DNA of 64,000 nucleotides from Dendrolimus kikuchii (GCA_019925095.2 CM034391.1:6042551-6106550), one strand, 5' to 3'; positions 49,501 to 55,421 are shown, counted from the first letter of the stretch. The notes: generated from the letters alone by a model not told the origin. A program made the numbers and translations.

Positions 49501-52500
49501 AAATATCTATGAACATAACTATGATATTTGAAAACCTATATAACGACACTCTTTGCTTCCATGTGAAATATTTTTTTATCTCTCAGTTTTGCGGTCACTC
49601 CTAATTTCTTGATGTTCCGCGGTTTTATTCTCCTTTGCGATAACCAGAGACGCAGGGTTACCAACTACCAAAAATTAATATTATTTATGTAATCAAATAG
49701 GTTATAAATAAAGTTTACTACAAAACGTAAATTATTCATTGTTTTTTTGGGAGTTTCTAGTCATAATTGCGATTATAGGTGTTTTTGTCTTTAACGTTAG
49801 AGTTAATATTTTTGATTGTTAGTAATCCTGTATGCCAAGTAATCCTAAACCCCCGTTCAGAACTACATCGTTCCTCAGAGCCATATAAACTATATCTTCT
49901 TATTAAGTTCCACTTATATAGCTAATTGGTGTCCGAGAAAAATTGCCGTTACATACAAAGACAGTCAGACAGACGGACGTACATGTTAAAAACATAAAAG
50001 ATTATGCTAAAATGGCTACGATACGTTAAAAGTTCACATAATACTGACCAGATAACTGTGTTTCTTTCTTGATGGTGAGGTTCTGTACTTCGCCGAGCTG
50101 CGGCATATGCGGCGCAGTACCCTGGTCGGACAGCGCTAAAGATTTCGCACTGTTCGTCGGTGAAGACGGCCGTCGCGGCAAAGAGAGCGATGTGTTGTCT
50201 GTGAGCACTGATATCTGAAAATTTCCGATTTATTTTGATAGTAATTACAATAATAACTTCGCTCTAATCATTCCTATTAAACACTAATAATATATCACTA
50301 AACATAAAGTAACTTATAAATAAATTAAAATAATGAAATTTACTAAAAATATAATGCGAGTCCCAAATCACTGTCTGTTGAGAATGTTCTCAAAACGCTA
50401 GCCGTATTTTCCTGCTGTATGGCAACGCTAATACGCGGCCCCAAATACAGGCCAACGCTTTGGTCACATCAGACTTCTATTAAACGAGTTGTTAGGTCTC
50501 GGGACCCATGGCCCTAGAGTTTCGACACTGAAAGCCACAAATATGTATCCATTGCTAGTGGGTGCATATTTGCAACGTTCAGGCCCTCCTGACGATAGGT
50601 TACTGCGCCAGCCACCTTGGACGTATTTCGAAGATGGGGAACAGCCACAGTGTCAACGCACGTAGCTCCCACACTAAGGTTCGACCCATCTTTCTGGGCA
50701 CCAAAGATATTCCGTCCGGTCTCCTGCCACTGTCGGTGGCGGCACAGACCATTTGGTTGAAGAATGGCCGGTACACCGGCAGTGGCAAGAGCCTGGCGGA
50801 TGATGTCATTTATAGCGGCATGGCACGGTATAACAACATAACAAACCATGGTGACCAGATTTCAGGAAGTCAAGAAGCTCAATCACTAAAGCAACCACGC
50901 TTATTTCCGATGACATGGCTTCGAATTCTAACCGGAAAGCATATACATACTGCTTAGGATTTTTTTCACCTAATGTGCATATTATACGGGATTATGAGCT
51001 TCTGCGTACAGTTTTTTCAGAACGGTATAATACGGGGCTTTTTAAAAAAAGGCGTAAACAGTTTCTAAAAGTTCAACGAGGTAGGCAGTGCATCGGCTCT
51101 CAATATTGCATATGTCCATAGGCGGCGATGGATAAATAAATTTAATATGTGTGTAAGTACTTTTCATAACGGGTTTACTTTTATCCAAAAAAACGGGGTT
51201 ACCTTCACTGAGTACGAATCCTTAGTTCACGCGATCAAACCACGTGAATCAGTATAAGGCGAAAATAAATAAGTTTAAGATAAAAAAAAATCAGTCATTG
51301 TATAAATACTTACCCTATTCATACTGAGACTTCTTTGATGTGCTTGAAGCGGTACCGTGTATTTGAGGTCCAGAACTCTTTGGTCGTCCAATATTTGGAA
51401 TGCTTCCGTCTTGAGAGGTTCCGTTTTGATGGTGACATTTCGAAGTGTGTCTATTGAATCTCTTGACGACTGTAGATCTAAGGAGCTGCTATTTTCGTCC
51501 GCTAAATAAAAACATAAGTTTCATTAACGACTTTTTCTTATAAGCAGGTAACTGAGCAGACGGTCCAAAAACATATTTTTTTTAATACATATTTACTTAA
51601 AAGTAGATATATTAACGGACCATATAATATTTGGTAAAAATCGAGTCGCTTTGCGTGTCAGCTTTTAAATGTTTCCTTGAATGTGTCACTTCTGTGTTGC
51701 TTTTGGGCAGACAATGGAGTAATTATTATCTATACTTAATCCTTGCCTCTCTAGGTTAGCTATAAAAGGCTGTGCAATATTTGATATTGTGATTAGAGTG
51801 GTCATAAATGGCCTACATTATATTATTAATAGAAATATTACCCAAGTTATAATTGTTAATAAAGATATTTATATCATTATAAGCTTACCATTATTAACGC
51901 ATGTGTCGATAACCATTTCGGAATCAGATAGTTCACCCTCCCATGACATGGGTCGTTCTCTATCGTTTTGACTGTCGCACTGGGCACCACTTGAAGACCG
52001 CTTCTTTTTATTTCTCATATTCACCTATAATGAGATACATTTGTTTATTTAGCTTTACACAAATCTATAAAAGAATCGTTATTTCTTCCTTTCAGATAAT
52101 TATTAACCCCGGTAGTCGATTCCTACAAAACCGAAATGGATCATTTAAATTATACTATAAATATAAAATAACTATTTGTTCAATGCATATTTACAGAGAC
52201 TAATCACGTTAGCTTCCGCACTAGGACCTATAAAAAAACGTAAGTCTGATAATCTCCTTTCATGACCAATTGGCGCCACAGGTCGTTCTTTTCTAGCTTT
52301 TGGATATTTTACTCATAATTTAGGACGTAATGTGCAGACCAAAGCAGTCAAAAATTGAAAACAAATATAATTATTTATCGTCTGCGTCATGCCCATTTCC
52401 ACGACGGCTATATTAACATAGTTTTACTATAGTATATGAGTCTAACAATAAATAACAGCCCATAAATGTCCCACTGTTGGGCTCGGGCCTCCCATTATAG

Positions 52501-53224
52501 GGGAACGGACAGTATACCCGCCACGCTTCTCCAACGCGGCTTTGCAGGTTTGACACATCGGTTATCTCAATGTGCAGGTTGCAGTACGATGTTTTGCCTT
52601 CACCGTTGTTATCACGTAGTAATTGTAACAATACGCACAGTAGATCAGAAAATGCCTAAGTGGTGCATGCGTTCCGGCCAGGATCGAACCCGCGCCCTTT
52701 GAGTTTGGAACGGGTGCACTAGCCATTACGCTACCAAGACTTTTTAAGTCAAGTCTAACAAACTAATACCAAATTGAGGTCTGAGTTTTTAAACCTCGAC
52801 TTCATGAAACTGAATGTTGGAGTTTGCCTGTACAAGTTAGTCAATCTACAGATTACATTATACTAATATCAATCGTAGAATTAGACATAAATTCATAATA
52901 TTAAGGGTTCACCCATTTTTTCTTCGAGTCAGACCTCTTGTCTGCCCTGAGATGACTAGACAAATCTAGGAACGTTGGAGCGTTGGTGTTTGACTACAAC
53001 ATAAGTACATAATGAACGTAAAATACTTGTTATCCAAGACTATGGGATAGTTTTCGTGGACCTTGTATTACGTTAACATTAGTAATCACTATAATTAATT
53101 TATATTACCTCGTATTGATGTTGTGTAAAATCAATTTTGGAGATTTCTGCATCAGTTGAGTCTTCGTCATGTGGCTCCGAGGACACGCTGATGCGCACTC
53201 CGCTCGAGCTATACGAGAATTGGC
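19469..53224 (-). CDS. Hr39: Nuclear hormone receptor Hr39 (FTZ-F1-beta, NR5B), 5' end incomplete
   Basis: An orphan nuclear receptor and DNA-binding transcription factor of the FTZ-F1/NR5 group, acting in the nucleus. Fifteen exons joined at GT-AG sites with matching phases give 729 residues, numbered from the first split codon. Residues 1-340 are a Ser-rich N-terminal region that includes [11 protein letters not shown], a segment I remember from fly Hr39. Residues 342-407 are the DNA-binding domain: zinc Cys 342, 345, 359, 362 (finger I) and 378, 384, 394, 397 (finger II), with P-box CESCKG. The FTZ-F1 box ([19 protein letters not shown]) follows. The ligand-binding domain runs from about 478 to 729 and ends in the AF-2 helix [12 protein letters not shown]. 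The gene spans at least 34 kb. One intron hosts two opposite-strand esterase genes. In Drosophila, Hr39 is ecdysone-responsive and needed in the female reproductive tract. The translation start was not found with confidence. Confidence 0.95.
19885..20100 (+). mobile_element. Diverged SINE-1 copy
   Basis: It keeps 'cgtcgtgatgaaac', 'gagataaccga', 'gtgcccagcagtggaacatttatggg' in the order seen in the full copy at 9950. Located in the last Hr39 intron. Confidence 0.5.
20130..20800. mobile_element. MITE with long imperfect inverted termini
   Basis: The left part (20130-20340) and right part (20595-20800) are inverted relatives: 'ggtttgccgtt..aattgat' on one side pairs with its complement on the other, and 'gtcgaggccgattttga' on the left pairs with 'tcaaaatcgacctcgag' on the right. 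The middle is AT-rich and non-coding. A second right end is at 60785-61030. Confidence 0.55.
20832..20986 (-). CDS. Hr39: Hr39 exon N (ligand-binding domain)
   Basis: 155 bp, acceptor cattag|AT, donor CAG|gtactt. It encodes [22 protein letters not shown] begins only a few tens of bases past its donor site. Confidence 0.95.
21675..21812. repeat. Palindromic MITE copy
   Basis: It starts atggccggtacctatgatttac and ends gtaagatataagaaccggtcat, the inverted ends of the element best kept at 60485-60624. In a Hr39 intron. Confidence 0.5.
22005..22408 (+). mobile_element. Solo LTR-like sequence
   Basis: It ends 'gcaactcgtaaca' and contains AATAAA near the end. It is homologous to the reverse complement of 27700-28158, which shows clear TGTTACGA..TCGTAACA ends. 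No gag or pol sequence adjoins it, so it is read as a solo LTR of a retrotransposon. Confidence 0.45.
22567..22687. repeat. Near-perfect palindrome of about 50 bp arms
   Basis: The arms read ..ggtttttccgacgtttcgg.. and its complement ..ccgaaacgtcggaaaaacc.., separated by a short spacer containing 'gtggccgtcttccgtgat'. It is made of Penelope-like terminal sequence in both orientations. It could form a strong hairpin in RNA. Confidence 0.75.
22688..25226 (-). mobile_element. LINE with intact reverse transcriptase ORF, 5' truncated
   Basis: A CR1/Jockey-type non-LTR retrotransposon. The uninterrupted ORF (25193-22905) has 762 codons. Its start lies in the last part of the apurinic-type endonuclease (the ADHK motif near residue 20 corresponds to the SDH motif). 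Reverse transcriptase motifs are intact: FIDYSKAFD at 388-396, [10 protein letters not shown] at 446-455 and FADD at 477-480. The C-terminal part contains [18 protein letters not shown]. An A-rich tail (plus-strand T-run at about 22687-22697) marks the 3' end. The 5' end is truncated, so most of the endonuclease and any ORF1 are missing and the copy cannot move by itself. Confidence 0.8.
22905..25193 (-). CDS. LINE reverse transcriptase ORF (762 codons)
   Basis: Copies LINE RNA into DNA at the target site. The catalytic aspartates are in FIDYSKAFD and FADD. One unusual residue is the S in GSVSGP, where most LINE enzymes have L. The absence of any stop or frameshift over 762 codons points to a recent insertion. 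The methionine at 25193 is simply the first in frame; the true ORF began further 5' in sequence lost by truncation. It is a transposon gene, not a host gene. Confidence 0.75.
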   Translation of the reverse strand: MFTRFHSLEPYSGTVDTVLADHKLIALTCLGASRTQASLFKRTHKMNNKRLINALNQVNWTHTNTMDDPNEIYRYIKTNYDDATKNSLYYSKLLKNTRSDAPWITENIVQLCNKRDGMHKEWRKDPSDKIKHLKYIEIRNKTNKIINYHKNRYYTTEVTKSWGDTKKLWEIINKLSGKLINNIDNLIKKAFFKEKNSDKEIADLFAKKFDENVKNILPNCKIKLTNQQNITKLDSSLYLKKTTQKTVYKYIKKMNINKGPGTDGIKIINLKSIGEKISIAICNLINTSIKTSTYPAILKESCVRPIYKNQGSKTDCNYYRPIHMLQAIDKIVEKVICDQMYAFYKKHNYISEKQFGFQPQKSTTQLLSLFTDEINKNLNDKKHVLALFIDYSKAFDVLNHNILIQKLENSGIRGPLLAWCRSYLEDRYFKVKINNTYSDKILMSQGTAQGSVSGPLHFLIYVNELSNLMKNCSTYQFADDTCLLIAENSVEEAEKKLQEDFDTIQKWSHDVGLVLNTQKTKLLHIHSAHNKTSYETKLKGHDHTCLHNTQRHTCNCKVIEIVKFYKYLGLTFDNKLTWGTHIDKVCTKLRAILAKMRILKNKIPFKMRLLLYNAMVDSIVSYGLSSYGRTFKTYINNIYTLQLRILKVIVPYNIKVRYRNQDSLLFRHCGVLPIQTKTEYMILKENYFKNQESQIKKQHKTHTRSISKQTLTIPPHNNHYGKNTTNYLIPKLINQLPTSLRKSLNDKNIKQKLKHYYLEKLQ
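25564..25679 (-). CDS. Hr39: Hr39 exon M (ligand-binding domain)
   Basis: 116 bp, acceptor tcgcag|A, donor TCAG|gtatct. It encodes [20 protein letters not shown]. Confidence 0.95.
26078..26376 (+). mobile_element. SINE-3 copy (LINE-tail-sharing SINE)
   Basis: Contains the family body ('gtcgtaagaggcgacaaaac', 'catttgcccgactggatgg', 'ggtctaaagtatgtcgccat') and the 3' tail 'gttgcaaatgtccatagg...accgctttccatcaagtgg...ctgtctgctgaactcctg'. In the Hr39 intron between exons M and L. Confidence 0.65.
26435..26570 (-). repeat. LINE 3'-end fragment (RTE-like tail)
   Basis: Same tail as at 930-1075, with a TACATACATACATA run at the low-coordinate end. Confidence 0.6.
26913..27049 (-). CDS. Hr39: Hr39 exon L (ligand-binding domain)
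   Basis: 137 bp, acceptor ttacag|ATC, donor CCAA|gtatgt. It encodes [20 protein letters not shown], helices 4-5. The preceding intron holds the nested esterase genes. Confidence 0.95.
27700..28158 (-). mobile_element. Solo LTR-like element
   Basis: Bounded by TGTTACGA and TCGTAACA, a perfect 8 bp terminal inverted repeat with TG..CA ends as in LTRs. It is homologous in reverse orientation to 22005-22408. No clean target duplication is seen. It lies in the Hr39 intron, upstream of the dead esterase copy. Confidence 0.5.
29166..29396 (+). mobile_element. SINE-3 copy, 5' truncated
   Basis: It starts inside the body at 'cagccaggtggtagggtattt' and runs to the shared tail. It lies in the intron of the esterase pseudogene. 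Confidence 0.6.
29590..29908 (-). mobile_element. SINE-3 copy, near full length
   Basis: Reverse copy running from a plus-strand T-run (its A-rich 3' end) through 'gaaagcggttaccatcgcc' to the 5' end 'gttcctgcacgg' on the plus strand at 29908. With the copy at 46239 it defines the family length of about 310 bp. Confidence 0.65.
31571..31837 (+). CDS. Carboxylesterase exon 1
   Basis: 267 bp (89 codons), donor GGG|gtaagt, phase 0. The first ATG is taken; several in-frame ATGs follow before the hydrophobic segment, so the exact start is uncertain by up to about 30 residues. Ends at [13 protein letters not shown]. Confidence 0.85.
31571..35272 (+). CDS. Carboxylesterase (type B), intact, nested in Hr39 intron
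   Basis: An alpha/beta-hydrolase carboxylesterase of 575 residues, the usual length for insect enzymes. Three exons: 31571-31837, 33440-34704 and 35077-35272. Residues 30-46 ([17 protein letters not shown]) form a hydrophobic segment near the N-terminus, preceded by many Lys/Arg, which suggests a membrane signal-anchor rather than a cleaved signal. Catalytic residues: Ser232 in GHSAG, Glu356 in NTNNELAY, His472 in AVHADELG. The oxyanion strand reads HIYGGNF where most family members have HGG(G/A)F. It also has the [22 protein letters not shown] block. The likely role is hydrolysis of small carboxylic esters (xenobiotic, pheromone or lipid esters); the substrate cannot be read from sequence. 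It follows a dead tandem copy, and both lie antisense within one Hr39 intron. A poly(A) signal is at 35359. Confidence 0.9.
31850..32340. other. Esterase intron 1, unclassified sequence
   Basis: More GC-rich than its surroundings and without long ORFs. It looks like an old transposon fragment, but no second copy was found in the window. Confidence 0.3.
32356..32655 (+). mobile_element. LINE C-terminal and 3'-end fragment
   Basis: It encodes [31 protein letters not shown] and [16 protein letters not shown], the C-terminal end of a non-LTR retrotransposon polyprotein (RTE-like), and ends in ATGTATGTATGTA. Nearly identical to 44480-44780. Inserted in esterase intron 1. Confidence 0.65.
33440..34704 (+). 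CDS. Carboxylesterase exon 2 (catalytic core)
   Basis: 1265 bp, acceptor tttcag|AAC, donor ACGG|gtaagt. It encodes residues 90-510 plus a split codon, with all three triad residues. Confidence 0.92.
35077..35272 (+). CDS. Carboxylesterase exon 3
   Basis: 196 bp, acceptor ttacag|C, ending TAA. It encodes the C-terminal 64 residues ([33 protein letters not shown]), a typical esterase C-terminus. Confidence 0.9.
35359..35364 (+). terminator. Poly(A) signal of the carboxylesterase gene
   Basis: AATAAA about 87 bases after the stop codon. Confidence 0.5.
35481..35925 (-). mobile_element. Penelope-like element fragment, rearranged
   Basis: 35481-35890 is the reverse complement of the 3' end of the copies at 54571 and 61836 (from 'attttcttaagttttcgcga' to 'cacccattttaatattat' read backwards). 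The last bases, 'caaaccaacttgactgataat', are in the opposite sense, so the copy ends in an inverted junction. Confidence 0.6.
35932..36152 (-). mobile_element. Fragment of LINE with restriction-like endonuclease (3' part)
   Basis: Homologous to 50353-50590: 'gagtcccaaatc', 'ttgagaacgttc', 'ccctagagtttcgacactgaaagccacaaatatgtatcc'. It ends about 35 bases from the donor of Hr39 exon K. Confidence 0.5.
36187..36411 (-). CDS. Hr39: Hr39 exon K (ligand-binding domain, N-terminal helices)
   Basis: 225 bp (75 codons), acceptor ttctag|GAA, donor TCG|gtgagt. It encodes [11 protein letters not shown] and [18 protein letters not shown], the helix 3 signature region of NR5 receptors. Confidence 0.95.
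36440..36930 (-). mobile_element. LINE-tail fragment
   Basis: Shares 'ccacggttagggatacccactaaaa' and 'gtattccgtc..cgcccttaatg' with 60195-60270 and, reversed, with 14130-14170. The minus strand is open for 132 codons (36926-36528), but with no motif I can name. It starts just upstream of Hr39 exon K in the intron. Confidence 0.45.
37185..37440 (+). mobile_element. SINE-2 copy
   Basis: Forward copy with 'tggttgagcggggtaagcc' (A-box region), B box GGGTTCGATTCC, and the 3' block 'gcgcgacttgcttaatttggggatatacca'. Confidence 0.65.
37700..41166. mobile_element. hAT-type DNA transposon with nested LINE
   Basis: The element is 37708-41158 (3451 bp), with ends CAGGGTTGGGCA and TGCCCAGCCCTG (inverted) and a perfect 8 bp target duplication CATACATG (37700-37707 and 41159-41166), the hallmark of the hAT superfamily. 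Both subterminal regions (37722-37900 and 40970-41140) consist of many imperfect GTATTT / AAATAC motifs in both orientations. 37900-38290 may keep a scrap of transposase. A LINE fills 38300-40832. It lies in the Hr39 intron between exons K and J. Confidence 0.8.
38300..40832 (-). mobile_element. Degenerate LINE (source of the SINE-3 tail), nested in hAT element
   Basis: Read on the minus strand: the end of an endonuclease domain ([22 protein letters not shown] at about 40830-40560), the reverse transcriptase start ([15 protein letters not shown] at about 39910), [16 protein letters not shown] (about 39620), [16 protein letters not shown] (about 39320), then [20 protein letters not shown] and [11 protein letters not shown] (about 38940-38730). 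Many frameshifts and stops break it. Its 3' end ('gttgcaaatgtccataag..ccgctttccatcagg..gtctgttgtactcc' on the minus strand) is nearly the same as the tail of the SINE-3 family. Confidence 0.75.
41355..41795 (-). mobile_element. Helitron-like repeat
   Basis: Its minus-strand 3' end reads '..cgcgggcatatcCTAG' followed by T. The other side has 'gaaatcggcccagtagtttttacgtgagttc', wording common in lepidopteran repeats. The 5' boundary is approximate. Confidence 0.35.
41998..42078 (-). CDS. Hr39: Hr39 exon J (hinge)
   Basis: 81 bp (27 codons), acceptor tttcag|GTT, donor CAG|gtaatt. It ends DIPPLLQ, which runs into EIMDVEHLW of the next exon. Confidence 0.9.
42380..42490 (+). repeat. LINE 3' end with TTTGA/TGATT repeats
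   Basis: Ends in 'gcaataaaaatgatttgatttgatttgatctga', a pattern typical of Jockey-type LINE 3' ends in Lepidoptera. Confidence 0.35.
42700..42830 (-). mobile_element. LINE 3' tail (same family as 38300)
   Basis: The text 'ggctggagtacagcagataggcagaaggcccacctgat..gcggttaccgttggctatggacgtttgcaacac' is closely related to 38318-38400 (LINE form, with 'ctggagtac'). Confidence 0.5.
43080..43263 (-). repeat. SINE-3 5' fragment between 53 bp direct repeats
   Basis: The block 43080-43132 recurs at 43211-43263 with two substitutions ('gctgattRcatcaaaagaat...aacaatgggttttg'). Between them lies a reverse copy of only the first about 75 bases of SINE-3 (gttttgtcgcctcttacgacagg..gttcctgcacgg). Confidence 0.6.
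43750..43886 (-). CDS. Hr39: Hr39 exon I (FTZ-F1 box and hinge)
   Basis: 137 bp, acceptor atgcag|CA, donor TGT|gtaagt. It encodes [19 protein letters not shown], the basic extension that in the FTZ-F1 group contacts extra bases 5' of the half-site. Confidence 0.92.
44399..44780 (+). mobile_element. LINE C-terminal and 3'-end fragment
   Basis: Encodes [34 protein letters not shown] and [20 protein letters not shown], then the 3' end with ATGTATGTATGTA. It is the longest copy of this tail and shows that the family is a non-LTR retrotransposon (RTE-like by its C-terminal wording). In the Hr39 intron between exons I and H. Confidence 0.65.
44951..45162 (-). CDS. Hr39: Hr39 exon H (DNA-binding domain)
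   Basis: 212 bp, acceptor atccag|C, donor GAAG|gtcagt. Both C4 zinc fingers are encoded in this single exon: [18 protein letters not shown] in finger [10 protein letters not shown] in finger II, ending GMKLE. Confidence 0.97.
45255..45485 (+). mobile_element. SINE-2 copy
   Basis: B box AGGTTCAATTCC, then 'gtaacttgcttaacttgaggatataca' and 'tgtctgccgattta'. Confidence 0.6.
45533..45829 (+). mobile_element. Diverged SINE-3 copy
   Basis: Same order of blocks as at 26078 but with many changes and deletions; ends in an A-rich tail. Confidence 0.55.
45832..46215 (+). mobile_element. RTE-type LINE C-terminal fragment, interrupted
   Basis: Encodes [20 protein letters not shown] and RKIDGRERR, wording typical of lepidopteran RTE endonuclease/reverse transcriptases. 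After an insertion of a SINE-3-like tail (about 46020-46090) it resumes with [11 protein letters not shown]. Confidence 0.55.
46239..46563 (+). mobile_element. SINE-3 copy, near full length
   Basis: Runs from ccgtgcaggaacggaaaaag through the body to the shared tail and an A-rich end (aataaaaacaaaaaaaaat). Together with 29590-29908 this is the best reference copy in the window. Confidence 0.7.
46973..47275. repeat. MITE-like hairpin in Hr39 intron
   Basis: The core arms are 'gctgaatctgaatctcaagcc..ataagccctcgaaa' (about 47078-47113) and the inverted 'ttttcgagggcttat..gcttgagattcagaatcagc' (about 47142-47188). It ends about 10 bases from the donor of Hr39 exon G. Confidence 0.6.
47282..47418 (-). 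CDS. Hr39: Hr39 exon G
   Basis: 137 bp, acceptor tttcag|GGT, donor ACAG|gtattt. It ends GISRQQLIN, leading directly into the DNA-binding domain. Confidence 0.9.
47466..47665 (+). repeat. Helitron-like repeat end
   Basis: Begins near 'gaatgaatcgtagaaatgtatgtacg' and ends 'gccgggatcgCTAG' followed by T. In a Hr39 intron. Confidence 0.35.
47797..47964. mobile_element. MITE with about 38 bp terminal inverted repeats
   Basis: The left end taaagcggcccattcactattctgcatgg pairs with the right end ccatgcaggatagtgaatgggccgcttta. 168 bp, non-coding, in the Hr39 intron between exons G and F. Confidence 0.65.
48274..48412 (-). CDS. Hr39: Hr39 exon F
   Basis: 139 bp, acceptor ttttag|T, donor CAG|gttaga. 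It encodes a long Ser/Tyr-rich block ([19 protein letters not shown]) that I recall as strongly conserved in fly Hr39. Confidence 0.9.
48580..49170. other. Hr39 intron between exons F and E, nothing recognised
   Basis: Contains a chance 115-codon plus-strand open frame (48741-49088) with no recognisable domain and AT-biased composition; not called as a gene. Confidence 0.4.
49176..49311 (-). CDS. Hr39: Hr39 exon E
   Basis: 136 bp, acceptor ttgcag|AG, donor ATAG|gtatgt. It was recovered because exons D and F do not join in phase without it. It encodes LKCEP, another sumoylation-type motif, and ends [12 protein letters not shown]. Confidence 0.85.
50049..50214 (-). CDS. Hr39: Hr39 exon D
   Basis: 166 bp, acceptor tttcag|ATA, donor TCTG|gtcagt, ending in phase 1. 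Rich in Ser and Pro ([14 protein letters not shown]). Confidence 0.85.
50353..50870 (-). mobile_element. LINE fragment with restriction-like endonuclease C-terminus
   Basis: The minus strand encodes [28 protein letters not shown], then, after indels, [13 protein letters not shown] and SKVAGAVTY, parallel to the better copy at 55650-56880. In the Hr39 intron between exons D and C. Confidence 0.55.
51314..51501 (-). CDS. Hr39: Hr39 exon C
   Basis: 188 bp, acceptor tttag|CG, donor AGG|gtaagt. It encodes [11 protein letters not shown], containing IKTE and LKTE, which match the sumoylation consensus (hydrophobic-K-x-E). Confidence 0.85.
51889..52024 (-). CDS. Hr39: Hr39 exon B
   Basis: 136 bp, acceptor tatag|GTG, donor AATG|gtaagc. 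It carries the basic run RNKKKR, a possible nuclear localisation signal, and [11 protein letters not shown]. The third codon is ATG, so a shorter isoform could start here. Confidence 0.85.
52455..52742 (-). mobile_element. SINE-1, full-length reverse copy
   Basis: The minus strand starts 'agtcttggtagcgtaatggctagtgcacc', has B box GGGTTCGATCC, the body 'acaacggtgaaggcaaaac' and ends 'gtgggacatttatggg'. In the Hr39 intron between exons B and A. Confidence 0.7.
53109..53224 (-). CDS. Hr39: Hr39 exon A (most 5' supported exon)
   Basis: 116 bp, acceptor ttacag|GC, donor GAG|gtaata. It begins with two bases of a split codon, so at least one coding exon lies upstream. It encodes an acidic and Ser-rich stretch ([16 protein letters not shown]). 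Confidence 0.75.
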
Positions 53225-53624
53225 CTGTAAACAATTAAAAATAATTCATTTACATCTGTCGCCTAGGACATTGTGGTTCTAGAAAAATCATTTAACATGC
53301 TAGATAAATCATTGTATTGCTAAAGTATACATCTCAGGATCTTATTTCTTGATGGTTAGAATATGGAAGAGGATCTTGTCGCAGTTCTAAAAGCGATCTC
53401 CTGTTGTGGGCCCTCCAAATTTTCGCAAGAAATGAGAATGTTGAACCATTTTTTGTGTTTCTCCCTGGCGTTCTTGCGAGATTTTCGCGGTATACTCGCA
53501 AGATTGTGCAGAGTCCTTTATGCATGGTATTATTGACTTACACACTGTTATAAACGAAGAGAATGTATCTATTTAATTATGTATGTTTAGTAGTTTTTTT
53601 TTAAACAGTTAATAAAAATTGTAT

Positions 53625-53785
53625 GACGGCTTTTGTGGTTAAGCGGACCAAGCCGTTTCAGTTGTTTACTATGGTCTGGTGTTTGGGATCGGCCCCAGAT
53701 TGGTCCGTTGTATATTACCCATAACAGAAGCGTAACTTGCTTAATTTGGGGGTATGCAACGTGTGTGTTTGTCTGTCTTTTTTAT
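53625..53785 (+). mobile_element. SINE-2 copy with internal deletion
   Basis: The 5' part 'cggcttttgtggttaagcgga' is joined, without the B box, to 'gtttgggatcggccccagattggtccgttgtatattaccc' and the 3' block 'gcgtaacttgcttaatttggg'. Confidence 0.55.
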
Positions 53786-53941
53786 TGTATTAGTTTCATT
53801 TTAGTATAACAATTCACCAAATAAATATTGTTTAATTTTTCTTGTAAAGTCTTCTTGGATACCGAGTTGGCTGGAACAGACTGGTATGAGCGACACGGTC
53901 GCTCATTGTTGCTCTAATGCAAATGTACCCATATTAATTCT

Positions 53942-54162
53942 CTAGACTTTAAGTTTATGGTGAATAATAAAAAAACATTCATTCAATGTAAGAAAAAGTC
54001 ATAATAGCGTAATAGCTAGCGCACGCGTCCCAGATTCAAAGGGATCAGGTCTAGATTTTAAGTGTATGGTGAACAATAAAAAAAAACATTCATTCAATGT
54101 AAGAAAAAAGTCATAGTAGCGTAATAGCTAGCGCACGCGTCCCAAATTCAAAGGGATCAGGT
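53942..54162 (+). repeat. Tandem duplication across a SINE-1 start
   Basis: Units 53942-54050 (109 bp) and 54051-54162 (112 bp), each beginning ctaga(c/t)tttaagt and ending 'aaagggatcaggt'. The second unit continues into a full SINE-1 (to 54325). Confidence 0.65.
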
Positions 54163-54325
54163 TCGAATCCTGGCTGGAAGCATGCACCACTTTCTGACCT
54201 AAAGTGCATATTGTTACAATTACAACGTGCTAACAACGGTGAAGGGAATACTAGGATAGGGGATACTGTCCGTTCCCCTATAGTGGGAGGCCCGAGCCCA
54301 GCAGTGAGACGTTTATGGGCTGTTT
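54113..54325 (+). mobile_element. SINE-1 copy
   Basis: A box 'agcgtaatagctagcgca', B box GGTTCGAATCC (perfect), body 'taacaacggtgaaggg', tail 'cagtgagacgtttatgggctg'. An internal deletion shortens the body. Confidence 0.65.
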
Positions 54326-54559
54326 ATCATCAAAAATAAAGAAAAAGTGAAATAAAAGTTATGAAAAGAATTAAATTCGCCCTTGGCTTTAATACGAAAA
54401 TGCAGGGGTGGCATGAGTAGTCGCCGCCCGCATCAAGATCGAAGTAGAGGGGGCGCGCAGGTGCTCCCCAGACGGCCTATTTTTAGGGTTGCGTGACCAT
54501 ATAATTAAGAAATTTTTTGATCATGGCTTAAAAAATTATATTGTCGGTTATTAATAACT

Positions 54560-55421
54560 ATTTTATTTAATATTTTCTTAAGTTTTCGCGACTTGTATAC
54601 ATAATAAAACTACGTTTTTTTGTTTACGTTTACTAAACAAAGAGGAGCATAAAAACACGAGTAAAAGAACACATTGCTGACATGAAACACACAAGGTCTA
54701 CGAAGTCTGCGATCAGTGAACACACGCTGGATAAACCCAACCACTACATCAGATTCGATAACCCATAAATCCTCGCGAAAGAGAATCGTTTCATACCTAG
54801 AATGATGCGTGAGGCTATTGAAATCAAAAAACACCCAAATTTCAATAGAGAAGATGGTTGGCAAGTACCACCTGTTTGGGATCCAATTATCAAAACTATT
54901 AACACCCAAACCCAGCAAAAACCAGCTGCCAGACCTCAAGACACTGTGAGCTCTTTCTGCTTACAACGGAACACAAACCAACTTAACTGATAATTACTTT
55001 TATTTTTCCTTCCACCCATTTTAATATTATATAAAATTATTAGAGCTAGGCATGTTTGCTGAAGAGTTTCTTGCGCCGCTTCTTCTCTTCAAGCCATAAC
55101 ATGTTGCGAAGCGGTAGTAAATTAGATTAGGCTCCCATAGAGTAAATAATAACCATAAACAAAATTAAAATTAAATAAGTAAAATTAATAAGTTGGCGGT
55201 AGGCTAAGTAAAACTTTAACAATACTCGTTGACACTTGACATCTTTGTCTTCCGTGATCACGCCACTGAAAAGTGGCCGAAACGTCGGAAAAACCAAAAT
55301 CAAATAAAATTACCGCGCTTAAAACCGTTAAAACGTACTATTTTATTAAACAAAACTACGTTTTAACGGTTTTATTATGTATGCAAGTCGCGAAAACTTA
55401 AGAAAATATTATTTTATTTAA
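54560..55421 (+). mobile_element. Penelope-like element, internally deleted
   Basis: Element 54571-55410, flanked by the 11 bp target duplication ATTTTATTTAA (54560-54570, 55411-55421). After a short left end (attttcttaagttttcgcga) it jumps into the end of the GIY-YIG endonuclease region (about 54632: KRSIKTRVKEHIADMKHT), then MMREAIEIKKHPNFNREDGW, the stop near 54990, and the 3' end with 'gaaacgtcggaaaaaccaaaatcaa'. At the right end the terminal sequence is partly repeated in inverted order. Confidence 0.75.

Noticed and set aside
50044..50049. Alternative donor gtatta at the end of Hr39 exon D, joining directly to exon F
   Set aside because: It fixes the phase, but the stronger donor gtcagt plus exon E (49176-49311) gives a join with good splice sites on both sides and conserved-looking protein text.
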